Shown: positions 18,128-26,369 of the stretch, one piece after another
Position numbering within the stretch: the stretch's first letter is position 1
Layout: each line of letters opens with the position of its first letter
Source of the DNA: Rhodospirillales bacterium
Lineage (GTDB): Bacteria > Pseudomonadota > Alphaproteobacteria > Dongiales > Dongiaceae
DNA length: 64,000 nt
Direction: 5' to 3'
NCBI GenBank assembly: GCA_009885795.1
Contig: VFKA01000020.1
Coordinates: 1-64,000, forward strand
The notes under the pieces: model-generated
Databases searched by the model: none
What the model saw: only the letters and a program-made list of their open reading frames with translations
Told to the model about the DNA's origin: nothing
Position numbers and translations under genes: made by a program

Positions 18128-18574
18128 CTACTCGGCGGCCTGTAGCGCCGCGCGGCGCGGAACGACTAGTTCGGCTTCGCCGGCGACGACCGCCTTGTCG
18201 CCCACGGTGCAAGTGGTCTCGACCTTCACGCGTTTGCTCTCTTGATCGACGTTCACCACGGTGACCCGGGCGCACACGGTATCGCCCACGCGCACCGGCG
18301 CCAGGAAGCGAAGGTTCTGGCTCACATAGATGCAGCCCGGCCCCGGAAGCTTGGTGCCAAGCACGGCCGAGATGAAACTCGCCGTCAGCATGCCATGCAC
18401 GATGCGCCCGCCGAATCGGGTTTGGCTGGCGTAGTCATGGTTGAGATGTACCGGGTTCATGTCCCCCGAAACGCCGGCGAACATCACGATGTCGGCGTCG
18501 GTGATGGTCTTGGCGAAGATCGCCGTCATGCCGGCCTTCAGGTCGTCCAGGTAGTGCCCGTTTAACTCGTCCAT
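18128..18574 (-). CDS. MaoC-type (R)-specific enoyl-CoA hydratase
   Basis: 148-residue single hot-dog domain. Hydratase-2 motif FAGVSGDMNPVHLNHDYA carries catalytic Asp38 and His43, followed by FGGRIVHGML. It likely hydrates trans-2-enoyl-CoA to (R)-3-hydroxyacyl-CoA (PhaJ-like), or mesaconyl/crotonyl-type substrates. The ethylmalonyl-CoA pathway also needs a MaoC-type mesaconyl-CoA hydratase, but that enzyme is larger, so PhaJ-like is preferred. It ends 90 bp before ribF. Confidence 0.85.
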   Translation of the reverse strand: MDELNGHYLDDLKAGMTAIFAKTITDADIVMFAGVSGDMNPVHLNHDYASQTRFGGRIVHGMLTASFISAVLGTKLPGPGCIYVSQNLRFLAPVRVGDTVCARVTVVNVDQESKRVKVETTCTVGDKAVVAGEAELVVPRRAALQAAE

Positions 18575-18698
18575 TGTGCCGACCTTTCCCCCAAGAAACC
18601 CGTGTCAATCTGCCATGTTGCAGCGCAACAGTAATCGGTCAAGATTCGTCGGAACGCAAGGGGTTCCGCCATGGTGCGGGGCAATAATGACGATTTGG
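18575..18698. other. Intergenic spacer between amidase and MaoC gene
   Basis: 124 bp with moderate GC and no repeat family members. It probably contains the promoter of the MaoC gene (minus strand). No defined operator or terminator was recognised. Confidence 0.3.
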
Positions 18699-20117
18699 TT
18701 AGCAGCGGGGGTCTATCGGCGTCCGGCCGGAAAGGCCAAGGACCGCTTCGATGGCCGCCGCGGCCGAGAGCAGCGCCGCCTCGCCATGCGGCTTGCCTAC
18801 CAGTTGCAGCCCGACCGGAAGGCCGGCGGCGGTGAACCCGGCCGGCAGGGCCACGACCGGGCAGGATGTGAGCGTGATCGCCGAGGTGATACGCAGCCAC
18901 TCGACGTAATTGTCGAACCCCTGACCCTCCACTTCCCGCACCCAGCGGGTCTCGACCGGGAAGGGCGGGACGCAGGCCGCCGGACAGACGAGCAGGTCAT
19001 GGTCGCGGAAGAACGCCGCCATCCGATGGTAGAGGCGGCCGCGCGCGCTTTCGGCGCGGGCGATGGCTTCGAGCCCGAGCGCCAGCCCCTTTTCGATGTT
19101 CCAGATGATGTCCGGTTTCAACATGTGCCGGCGCAGGCGGTAGTGGGGGCCGAGCGAGGCGACGAAACCGGCGGCGCGTAGCGTCTGAAATGCTTCCGGT
19201 GCCTCCGAGAAGTCGAGCACCGTCGTTTCGACCGCGACTCCGGCGCCGGCCAGGCGCTCGACCGCCGCGGCGCAGATCCGGCGCACCGCCGAATCGACCG
19301 GCGTGATTCCGAGGTCCGGGCTATAGGCGACGCGGCGTGGCAATCGTGGGCCGGAAGCGGCCAGCGCGAAGCTCGTGTCCGGCGCCGGCAGCGACATCGG
19401 GTCTTCTTCGTGCCGGCCCGCCATCGCATCCAGCATCAGCGCCACGTCGGCGACATTGCGCGCCATCGGCCCTTCGACCGCGAGCGTGTTGAAAGGCTGC
19501 TCGCTCGGCCCGTTCGCGACCCGGCCGGGACTGGGGCGCAAGCCCACGACCGAGCAGAAACCGGCCGGCGTGCGCAGCGAGCCGCCGAGATCGGAGCCGG
19601 TCGCCAGCCATACCTCGCCCGCGGCCAGCGCCGCCGCCGAGCCGCCCGACGAGCCGGCGGGGGTGAGCGCCGTGTTCCACGGGTTCCTGGTGTCGCCGAG
19701 AACTACGTTGAAGGTATTGGCGCCGGCGCCGAATTCGGGCGTGTTGGATTTGGCCAAGACGATGGCGCCCCGCGCCTCCAACCGTTCGACCATGATGTCG
19801 GAGCGCGCCGGCACATGGTCCTTGAAGATGGGCGAGCCGTAAGTGGTGCGCACGCCGGCCACATCGTTGAGATCCTTCACCGCGATCGGCAGGCCGGCGA
19901 GCCAGCCCCGTCCATCCTCCGGCGCCGGCGCCGCCATGATGCGCCGCGCCGCTTTGCGCGCGCGTTCGGCACAGAGTGTCGGCAGCGCGTTCAAAGCCGG
20001 TTCCACTTCGGCGATGCGCGCCAGCGCCGCCTCGACGAGGTCGAGCGGCGATATCTCGCGCCGTTTCATGCGGACGACGGCCTCCGTGGCGGTCAAGCGG
20101 TGAAGATCATCGATCAT
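18699..20117 (-). CDS. Amidase (amidase-signature family)
   Basis: 472 residues with the Ser-cisSer-Lys triad: Lys81 in PIAVKDLND, Ser156 in [11 protein letters not shown] and nucleophile Ser180 in [13 protein letters not shown]. It hydrolyses a carboxamide to acid and ammonia; substrate unknown. It is not GatA by context, since no gatB or gatC is near. Start 20117 leaves the upstream family B repeat outside the gene. Confidence 0.9.
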   Translation of the reverse strand: MIDDLHRLTATEAVVRMKRREISPLDLVEAALARIAEVEPALNALPTLCAERARKAARRIMAAPAPEDGRGWLAGLPIAVKDLNDVAGVRTTYGSPIFKDHVPARSDIMVERLEARGAIVLAKSNTPEFGAGANTFNVVLGDTRNPWNTALTPAGSSGGSAAALAAGEVWLATGSDLGGSLRTPAGFCSVVGLRPSPGRVANGPSEQPFNTLAVEGPMARNVADVALMLDAMAGRHEEDPMSLPAPDTSFALAASGPRLPRRVAYSPDLGITPVDSAVRRICAAAVERLAGAGVAVETTVLDFSEAPEAFQTLRAAGFVASLGPHYRLRRHMLKPDIIWNIEKGLALGLEAIARAESARGRLYHRMAAFFRDHDLLVCPAACVPPFPVETRWVREVEGQGFDNYVEWLRITSAITLTSCPVVALPAGFTAAGLPVGLQLVGKPHGEAALLSAAAAIEAVLGLSGRTPIDPRC

Positions 20118-20129
20118 GACGCCAGCCCC

Positions 20130-20190
20130 CATGCTTCGACAAGTTCGGCATGAGCGCCTCATCCCGAGCCTGTCGAAGGATGAGGTCCCG
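20130..20190. repeat. Family B hairpin repeat, copy 3
   Basis: Reads ATGCTTCGACAAGTTCGGCA...CGAGCCTGTCGAAGGATGAGG, a diverged inverted repeat of the B family. It lies in the divergent gap between amidase and nhaA, so promoters must lie around it. Confidence 0.7.
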
Positions 20191-20247
20191 CTTGGACTCC
20201 TGTATAAGCGTGCACTAGACCGGCGTCGAGGCCGGCGGAGGGATGGC

Positions 20248-21453
20248 GTGGGCGAAGTTGTCTACAAACGAGCGCTCGACGAGATTCGCGAGTTCATGCG
20301 CCTCGAAGTGGCCGGAGGCGTGCTCCTGCTCACGGCCGCGGTCGTTGCCCTCATCGCCGCCAACAGCGCGTTTGCGCCGATCTATGCGCGGTTTCTCGAT
20401 TTGCCGGTGGAATTCCGGGTGGGCGCTTTCGCCATCGCCAAGCCGTTGCTGCTCTGGATCAATGACGGACTGATGGCGGTGTTCTTCCTGCTCGTCGGTC
20501 TCGAGATCAAGCGCGAGTTGCTGGCCGGCGAACTCGCGACCATTCGCCAAGCGATCCTGCCCGGCATTGGGGCGGCCGGCGGCATGCTGGTACCGGCGCT
20601 CATCTATGTGGGATTCAATGCCGGCGATCCAACGGCGTTGAACGGATGGGCAATACCGGCGGCCACCGACATCGCGTTCGCGCTGGGCGTGCTGTCGTTG
20701 CTTGGCCGGCGGGTGCCGGCCGGTCTCAAGGTGTTCCTGCTGGCGCTTGCCATCCTCGACGATCTGGGCGCCATCATCATCATCGCGGTCTTCTATACCA
20801 GCACACTCTCGGTGGGCGCGCTTGCCGCGGCCGCTGTAATCCTGGTCTTGCTACTGACACTCAACCGCCTTGGCGTGACGCGGATCGCGCCTTACGCGCT
20901 TCTCGGCATCGTCCTCTGGGTCTGCGTGCTCAAATCGGGGGTGCATGCGACCTTGGCCGGCGTCGCCATCGCCTTCGCGGTCCCGTTGAAGGGGCGCGGG
21001 ATGGTAACGCAATCGCCGCTCACGCATCTCGAACACATGCTTCACCCCTGGGTGACGTTCCTGATCATGCCGCTGTTCGGCTTTGCCAACGCCGGTGTCT
21101 CCTTGGCAGGCATCGACGCCAAAGGCCTCGGCAATCCGATCATCCTCGGCATCGCGCTCGGCCTCTTTCTCGGCAAGCAAATCGGTGTCTTCGGCTTCGT
21201 CGCGGCCGCCATAGCGCTCGGCCTCGCGCGGCGCCCGGATGGCGTCACCTGGCCCATGCTCTACGGTACGGCAATCCTCGCCGGCATCGGCTTCACCATG
21301 AGCCTGTTCATCGGCACGCTCGCCTGGGAAAGCACCGCGTTCGCGGCCCCCTTGCGCCTGGGCGTGCTGGCGGGTTCGCTCGCCTCGGGCCTTTTCGGCT
21401 ATGCGGTCCTGCGCTTCGCGTTCAGGCGCGCCGAATCACCCTTGAAAGCCTAG
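20248..21453 (+). CDS. nhaA: Na+/H+ antiporter NhaA
   Basis: 401-residue inner-membrane antiporter that expels Na+ or Li+ in exchange for H+. The transport site [15 protein letters not shown] has Asp171-Asp172, and the crossed-helix motif [11 protein letters not shown] has Thr140-Asp141. About 12 TM segments, normal length. The frame is open to 20116, but that stretch is repeat; GTG 20248 gives [17 protein letters not shown], matching the NhaA N-terminus. ATG 20296 is possible but would trim helix 1. Same-strand TerC and channel genes follow. Confidence 0.92.
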   Translation: MGEVVYKRALDEIREFMRLEVAGGVLLLTAAVVALIAANSAFAPIYARFLDLPVEFRVGAFAIAKPLLLWINDGLMAVFFLLVGLEIKRELLAGELATIRQAILPGIGAAGGMLVPALIYVGFNAGDPTALNGWAIPAATDIAFALGVLSLLGRRVPAGLKVFLLALAILDDLGAIIIIAVFYTSTLSVGALAAAAVILVLLLTLNRLGVTRIAPYALLGIVLWVCVLKSGVHATLAGVAIAFAVPLKGRGMVTQSPLTHLEHMLHPWVTFLIMPLFGFANAGVSLAGIDAKGLGNPIILGIALGLFLGKQIGVFGFVAAAIALGLARRPDGVTWPMLYGTAILAGIGFTMSLFIGTLAWESTAFAAPLRLGVLAGSLASGLFGYAVLRFAFRRAESPLKA

Positions 21454-21568
21454 CGCGACCTCCCAATATCGAAAATCGGGTCCGGGCCCCTCTGGCGATC
21501 GGCGATCGGTCGCGATGTCGGATTCTCTTTCGCGCCTGTTCTTGGGTGGTTCGAAACCGGGAGTTCGA

Positions 21569-22585
21569 ATGGATACGCCGCTCTGGCTTTGGCTCGGGTT
21601 CCTTGCCTTCGTCCTTGCCCTCTTGGCGCTCGATCTGGGCGTCATCCATCGCCGTCAGCGCGAGATCCGCGTCGGCGAGGCGCTGTGGCTCAGCCTCGGT
21701 TATTTTGCCCTTGCAGGGCTCTTCAACGCCGGCGTGTTCCACTTCCGGGGACCGCAGGCGGGCTATGAGTTCCTCACCGGCTACCTGATCGAGAAGAGCC
21801 TCAGCGTCGACAACATCTTCGTGTTCGTGCTGGTCTTCTCCCATCTCATGGTGCCGCCGCTCTATCAGCACCGGGTGCTGTTCTGGGGCATCATCGGCGC
21901 CCTGGTCATGCGCGGCGCGCTCATCCTGCTCGGCGCCACGCTGATCGAGACGTTTCACTGGATCGTGTACTTGTTCGGCGGTTTTCTCATCGTCACCGGC
22001 GTCAAGATGCTGCTGGCCGGCGAAGCGAAGCCGTCGCTGGAGAACAACCGAATACTTGCCTTCGCGCGCCGGCGCCTGCGGGTGACCGAGGAGTTTCACG
22101 GCGAGCGCTTCTTCGTGCGCCGCGCCGGCGTGCTTTGGGCGACACCGCTGTTCCTCGCGCTGTTGCTGATCGAGTTCACCGACCTGGTCTTCGCCGTGGA
22201 TTCTATTCCGGCGATTTTCGCCGTCACACAGGATCCATTCATCGTTTTCACGTCCAACGTCTTTGCCATCCTCGGCCTGCGGGCGCTCTATTTCGCGCTT
22301 GCCGGCATCGTCCATCGCTTCCATTACCTGAAATACGGGCTGTCGCTGGTCCTCGTCGTCATCGGCGCCAAGATGATCGCCAATGGCGTCTTCGGCGAGA
22401 AAGTGGTGCCGGTCGAAGCCGCGCTCGCCGTCACCGCCGTATTGATCCTGGGCTCGATCCTGCTGTCGTTCCTATGGCCGCGGCGCCAACCGGCCGCGGC
22501 GCTTCCCACCGGATGGGTGCCCGGCAGCCCGCCCGAGGAACCGGTACAGGCAAAGGCGCAAATCGAGAGGCGGAGGCAGTCATGA
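21569..22585 (+). CDS. TerC/Alx-family integral membrane protein (probable Mn2+ exporter)
   Basis: 338 residues, about nine TM helices. The duplicated family motif appears as EKSLSVDNIFVFVLVFS and IEFTDLVFAVDSIPAIFAV, with acidic residues in membrane helices that bind the cation. Alx and related TerC proteins export Mn2+, and this subtype is the long Alx form. GGGAG lies before ATG 21569. No yybP-ykoY (Mn) riboswitch pattern was found upstream. The stop overlaps the channel gene by 4 bp (ATGA), implying coupled translation. Confidence 0.85.
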   Translation: MDTPLWLWLGFLAFVLALLALDLGVIHRRQREIRVGEALWLSLGYFALAGLFNAGVFHFRGPQAGYEFLTGYLIEKSLSVDNIFVFVLVFSHLMVPPLYQHRVLFWGIIGALVMRGALILLGATLIETFHWIVYLFGGFLIVTGVKMLLAGEAKPSLENNRILAFARRRLRVTEEFHGERFFVRRAGVLWATPLFLALLLIEFTDLVFAVDSIPAIFAVTQDPFIVFTSNVFAILGLRALYFALAGIVHRFHYLKYGLSLVLVVIGAKMIANGVFGEKVVPVEAALAVTAVLILGSILLSFLWPRRQPAAALPTGWVPGSPPEEPVQAKAQIERRRQS

Positions 22586-23460
22586 AAGACACGGCGACCG
22601 CCGCCGCCATGGCGGAAGCGCCAGCCGGCTGGCGCGGACGCCTCGCCGGTTTCCTCGGAAACACAGGCATGGAGCGAGTGGTGGCGACGCTGATCGTGGT
22701 CAATGCCGTCGTGCTGGGGTTGGAGACCTGGCCGGCGGCGATGAATGCCGCGGGCGGCATTCTGATGATCCTCGATCGTGCGATCCTCGGCATTTTCGTC
22801 ATCGAGCTCGCCGGCCGGATGGTGGCGCATGGCGCGCGCTTCTTCCGCGATCCCTGGAGCCTGTTCGACTTCGTGGTGGTGGGGTTGGCGCTCGTGCCGA
22901 CAACCGGATCCCTCTCGGCGCTTCGGGCGCTGCGCGTATTGCGGGTGCTACGATTGATGACGATCTTTCCGCGCATGCGCCGTGTCGTTCAAGGACTGCT
23001 GACCGCGATTCCCGGCGTCGGCGCGATCGTCGCGGTGCTGGGCATCATCTATTACGTGTCGGCCGTCATCGCCACGAAGCTGTTCGGCGGCGCCTTTCCC
23101 GAGCTGTTCGGCACGTTGGGGGAGAGTCTCTTCTCGCTATTCCAGGTGATGACACTCGAAGGTTGGCCGGAGATCGTGCGCGACGTGATGGCGGTTTACC
23201 CGCATGCGTGGATATTCTTCCTTTGTTACATTCTCGTCGCCACCTTCACCATGCTGAACCTGTTCATCGCCGTCATGGTCAACGCCATGCAGGCGGAGCA
23301 TGAACGCGAGGTGACGCGGTCGCGCCACGGCGACACCGAGGCCGTGTTGGCCGAAATCGCCGCCTTGCGCGCGGAGGTGCGGACCTTGCGCGGCGAAGCG
23401 TGGCGCCACGAGCCGAATTACACCGGCACGCCGCCTTCGGATTTCCGGCGCGCGACGTAG
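22582..23460 (+). CDS. Bacterial voltage-gated cation channel with TLEGWPE filter
   Basis: 292-residue six-TM channel subunit of the NavBac type, expected to form a tetramer. S4 carries Arg115, 118, 121 and 124 at every third position (LRALRVLRVLRLM). The pore filter TLEGWPE is at residues 191-197, where NaChBac-type Na+ channels have TLESW. S6 follows (LVATFTMLNLFIAVMVNAM), then a C-terminal heptad helix (about 240-272, AVLAEIAALRAEVRTL) that should form a coiled coil. Glycine in the fourth filter position recalls a Ca2+-selective prokaryotic channel (CavMr). Translationally coupled to the Alx-like gene. Selectivity is inferred only. Confidence 0.9.
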   Translation: MKDTATAAAMAEAPAGWRGRLAGFLGNTGMERVVATLIVVNAVVLGLETWPAAMNAAGGILMILDRAILGIFVIELAGRMVAHGARFFRDPWSLFDFVVVGLALVPTTGSLSALRALRVLRVLRLMTIFPRMRRVVQGLLTAIPGVGAIVAVLGIIYYVSAVIATKLFGGAFPELFGTLGESLFSLFQVMTLEGWPEIVRDVMAVYPHAWIFFLCYILVATFTMLNLFIAVMVNAMQAEHEREVTRSRHGDTEAVLAEIAALRAEVRTLRGEAWRHEPNYTGTPPSDFRRAT

Positions 23461-24968
23461 TCCTTGAGCGCGTCGTCGATGGCGGGGTCGAGGGCCGGCT
23501 GTTCGTAGTCGGCGAGGAGCTGCTTCCACACGGTGTTGGCCCGCCGCGCGGCATCGGGCGAGCCGGCCTCGCGCCAGCTCTCGAAATTGCGCCAGTCGGA
23601 GATCATCGGCGCGTAGAACGCCGTCTCGTACCGGGCAAGCGTATGCCTGGCGCCGAAGAAATGACCGCCCGGACCCACCTCGGCGACGGCGTCGAGCGCC
23701 ATCGTGTCGTCGTTCACTTCGAGGGGCTTCAGGAATTCGGCCATCATCTGCAGAATCTCGGCATCGACGATCAGCTTCTCATAGGAGGCGACGAGCCCGC
23801 CCTCCATCCAACCGGCGCCGTGCTTCACCAGATTGGCGCCGCCCATGACGGCGCCCCATATCGACATCTCGGATTCGTAAGCGGCTTGCGCATCGACGGC
23901 ATTGGCGGCGCAGGCATTCGACGAGCGGTAGGGAAGGTTGTAGCGCCTTGCAAGCTGACCGCCGGCCATCGCCGCGCGGGTGTATTCGGGCGTGCCGAAG
24001 GCGGGCGCGCCCGATTTCATGTCGACGTTCGAGGTATAGCCGCCATAGAGGACAGGGGCGCCCGGCCGCACCATCTGCAGGAAGGCGATGACGCCGAGCG
24101 CCTCCGCGTTCTGGAGGGCGAGCGCGCCGGCGAGCGTCACCGGCGCCATCGCCCCGGCAAGCGTGAACGGCGTCACCGCCACCGCCTGGCCGGCGCTCGC
24201 CATGGCCGTCAGCCCATCCAGCATGGCGCCATCGACCCGCAACGGCGAGTTGGTGTTGACGACGGTGATGAGCCCGGGGCGAGCCTCGATCTCGGAGCGC
24301 GAAATGCCGCGCGCGATGCAGTTCATTTCGATGCCGTCCTCCACCCTTCCCGCGCCGATGGCCGAGGCCTGCCAGACGCGATCGGTGAGCGTGACGTAGG
24401 CATGATGGCAATCGAGATGTCGGGTGGCCGGGGCCAAGTCGATCGGCTCCACCGGATAGCCGGACGCCAGGTGAATGATGTCGAGGCTCTGCACCAGGCG
24501 GAGGAGATCGCAAAAGTCGGCGAAATTTCCCGGCCGCCGGCCGCGGTCGAGGTCCGAGACGTTGGGCGCGCTCGATACGGCGCAGAAGGCGACGTGGCGC
24601 CCGCCGATGCGTACGTCGCGCGCGGGATTTCGGGCATGGAGCGTGAATTCGGCCGGCGCCTTGGCGACGCTTTCCAACACCAGGCCGCGATCGAAGCGCA
24701 CCCGGCCCGACGACCGGTCGATGTCGGCGCCGGCCTTGGCCAGGATGTCGAGTGCCGCCGGGCTCATGAACTCGAGGCCGGTCGTTTCCAGGATTTGCAA
24801 GGACGCGTCATGGATGCGCTCCAGGCTCTCCGGGTCCAGCACCTCGACCGGGCGATAGGGGTTGACGATAGCGCGCCACGGCGGCTGGCGGACTCCGCCG
24901 GCCTCGCGGCGAGCGCGCCGGCGCGAATTTTCGCGGGGCGAGGGCGGAGCGGAGCCTGGCACGGTCAT
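23418..24968 (-). CDS. MttB-family methyltransferase (non-pyrrolysine type)
   Basis: 516 residues similar throughout to trimethylamine methyltransferase MttB (FCAVSSAPNVSDLD near the N-third, PVLYGGYTSNVDMKSGAP in the middle, HGAGWMEGGLVASYEKL later). The frame has no internal stop, so there is no amber-encoded pyrrolysine. Homologues without Pyl demethylate quaternary amines such as glycine betaine, passing the methyl to a corrinoid protein. No corrinoid partner or activator is in the window, so the substrate is open. ATG 24968 or 24980 are both possible. The 3' end overlaps the channel gene by 43 bp, convergently. Confidence 0.85.
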   Translation of the reverse strand: MTVPGSAPPSPRENSRRRARREAGGVRQPPWRAIVNPYRPVEVLDPESLERIHDASLQILETTGLEFMSPAALDILAKAGADIDRSSGRVRFDRGLVLESVAKAPAEFTLHARNPARDVRIGGRHVAFCAVSSAPNVSDLDRGRRPGNFADFCDLLRLVQSLDIIHLASGYPVEPIDLAPATRHLDCHHAYVTLTDRVWQASAIGAGRVEDGIEMNCIARGISRSEIEARPGLITVVNTNSPLRVDGAMLDGLTAMASAGQAVAVTPFTLAGAMAPVTLAGALALQNAEALGVIAFLQMVRPGAPVLYGGYTSNVDMKSGAPAFGTPEYTRAAMAGGQLARRYNLPYRSSNACAANAVDAQAAYESEMSIWGAVMGGANLVKHGAGWMEGGLVASYEKLIVDAEILQMMAEFLKPLEVNDDTMALDAVAEVGPGGHFFGARHTLARYETAFYAPMISDWRNFESWREAGSPDAARRANTVWKQLLADYEQPALDPAIDDALKDYVARRKSEGGVPV

Positions 24969-25045
24969 GACGGGCAGCATACCCCACCCCGGCCGCGCCG
25001 GCTCTGTCCAATTTCGTATTGCGGTGACATATTTCGTATTTCGGT

Positions 25046-25101
25046 ATTTCGGTGACAGTGCACTTAATTCGAAATCGAATTAAGTGCACTGTCACCGAAA
25101 T
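25046..25101. repeat. Perfect 27-bp inverted repeat, 2-nt spacer
   Basis: Left arm 25046-25072 and right arm 25075-25101 are exact reverse complements separated by AA. The right arm ends AGTGCACTGTCACCGAAAT. The 20-mer AGTGCACTGTCACCGAAATT also occurs twice in the tandem repeat at 51335-51422. It sits 20 bp upstream of an MFS start codon. Shorter fragments (GGTGACA, ATTTCG) precede it at 25021-25045. It resembles ends of transposon-linked repeats, but no transposase is present. Confidence 0.9.
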
Positions 25102-25121
25102 TATGATAACCCGTTCCCGCC

Positions 25122-26312
25122 ATGATCTCATCGGATGCCAGCTGGATCGCCGCCCTTCGCCAGCCGGGCGCGGTGGCGTTCGCCATCATGTTTTCGCTGG
25201 AAAGCCTGGCGCGCGGCGTCATCGTCACCGTGATCCCCTTGCAGGCCTTCGAGATCCTGCATGAAAACGCGCGCGACGTAAGCCTGCTCTATTTCTGCGC
25301 CGCGTTCGGCGGCTTCGCCTTGAGCTTCGCGGTGCCGGCGCTGGTCCGCCGGTTCCGCCGGCGGTGGGTCTACACGATGGGCGCGGGCTGTCTGATCCTC
25401 GCGGCTCTCCTGCTCGCCACCGGAACGCTCTTCGGCCAAGGGCTCGGCATGATGGTGCGCGCCTTTGGCGCCGCCTCGCTCGGCATCACGCTCAATCTCT
25501 ACGTCATGGACCATATCCGCCCGCGCGCCATGGTCCGATCCGAGCCGCTACGCATGATGTTCAGCGCGGTTCCCTGGGTCGTGGGCCCGACGCTCGGCGT
25601 TTACCTCCACAAGCGCTTCGGGACCGGCGCCGCCGAGGGGTTGAGCGCCGCCGTGGCCGTCGCGATCATCGCCTATTTCTGGTACCTGCGGCTGATCGAA
25701 AACCCGGCGGTCGCGGCCGCGACCAGGCCGCCGCCCGATCCCCTGACCGCCATTCGAAGGTTCGCGTCGCAGCCGCGCCTGCGCCTCGCCTGGTTCATCG
25801 CCGTCGGGCGTTCGAGCTGGTGGTCGATGTTCTTCGTCTACGGGCCGATCTATATGGTCGCCTCCGGCAAGGACGCGGTCTGGGGCTCGCTGCTGGTGTC
25901 CGCCGGCAATTCCTTGCTCTTGCTCACCCCTATCGCCGGCTGGATCGCAAGACGGGTCGGCCTGCGCCGGCCCATCATCGTGGCGCTGGCGGGGTGCGGC
26001 GCCTCGACCTTCCTCGCCGGGTTCGTATTCGAATGGCCCTTGGCGGTATCGGCATTGTTGATGCTGGCGGCGCTCGCCGCCGTCACCCTCGACGGATTGG
26101 GCAACATTCCGTTCCTGCGCTCGGTGCGCCCCCTCGAGCGCCCGCAGATGACCACCGTCTTCCGCACCTATATCGAGGTGGCCGAACTGATACCGGCCGG
26201 CATCTATGCGGCTCTTCTCAGCTTCCTAGACCTCGACGCGGTCTTCATCGCCACCGGTCTGTGGCTGGCGGCGGTGGCGCTCATCGCCCGGTGGCTGCCG
26301 CGCCGCTTCTAG
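25122..26312 (+). CDS. MFS transporter
   Basis: 396 residues, about 12 TM helices, major facilitator fold with an AFEILHENARDVSLLYF loop early and FRTYIEVAELIPAGIYAAL near the end. Substrate not recognisable. The strong hairpin at 25046-25101 lies within 20 bp of the ATG and may affect translation initiation. No clear Shine-Dalgarno was found. Confidence 0.85.
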   Translation: MISSDASWIAALRQPGAVAFAIMFSLESLARGVIVTVIPLQAFEILHENARDVSLLYFCAAFGGFALSFAVPALVRRFRRRWVYTMGAGCLILAALLLATGTLFGQGLGMMVRAFGAASLGITLNLYVMDHIRPRAMVRSEPLRMMFSAVPWVVGPTLGVYLHKRFGTGAAEGLSAAVAVAIIAYFWYLRLIENPAVAAATRPPPDPLTAIRRFASQPRLRLAWFIAVGRSSWWSMFFVYGPIYMVASGKDAVWGSLLVSAGNSLLLLTPIAGWIARRVGLRRPIIVALAGCGASTFLAGFVFEWPLAVSALLMLAALAAVTLDGLGNIPFLRSVRPLERPQMTTVFRTYIEVAELIPAGIYAALLSFLDLDAVFIATGLWLAAVALIARWLPRRF

Positions 26313-26369
26313 CCTGGGCGTGCCGTCGGTTAACCCGCCATTTACCTTTGCTGTCTATCTTTCTATTAT

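Noticed and set aside
21454-21568. Mn-sensing yybP-ykoY riboswitch before the Alx-like gene
   Set aside because: Expected conserved loop sequences were not found in the 115-bp leader.
23418-24968. Pyrrolysine-containing MttB
   Set aside because: No in-frame amber codon within the conserved gene; the reading frame is uninterrupted.
25046-25101. Intact insertion sequence
   Set aside because: No transposase gene is attached; only the palindromic repeat is present.
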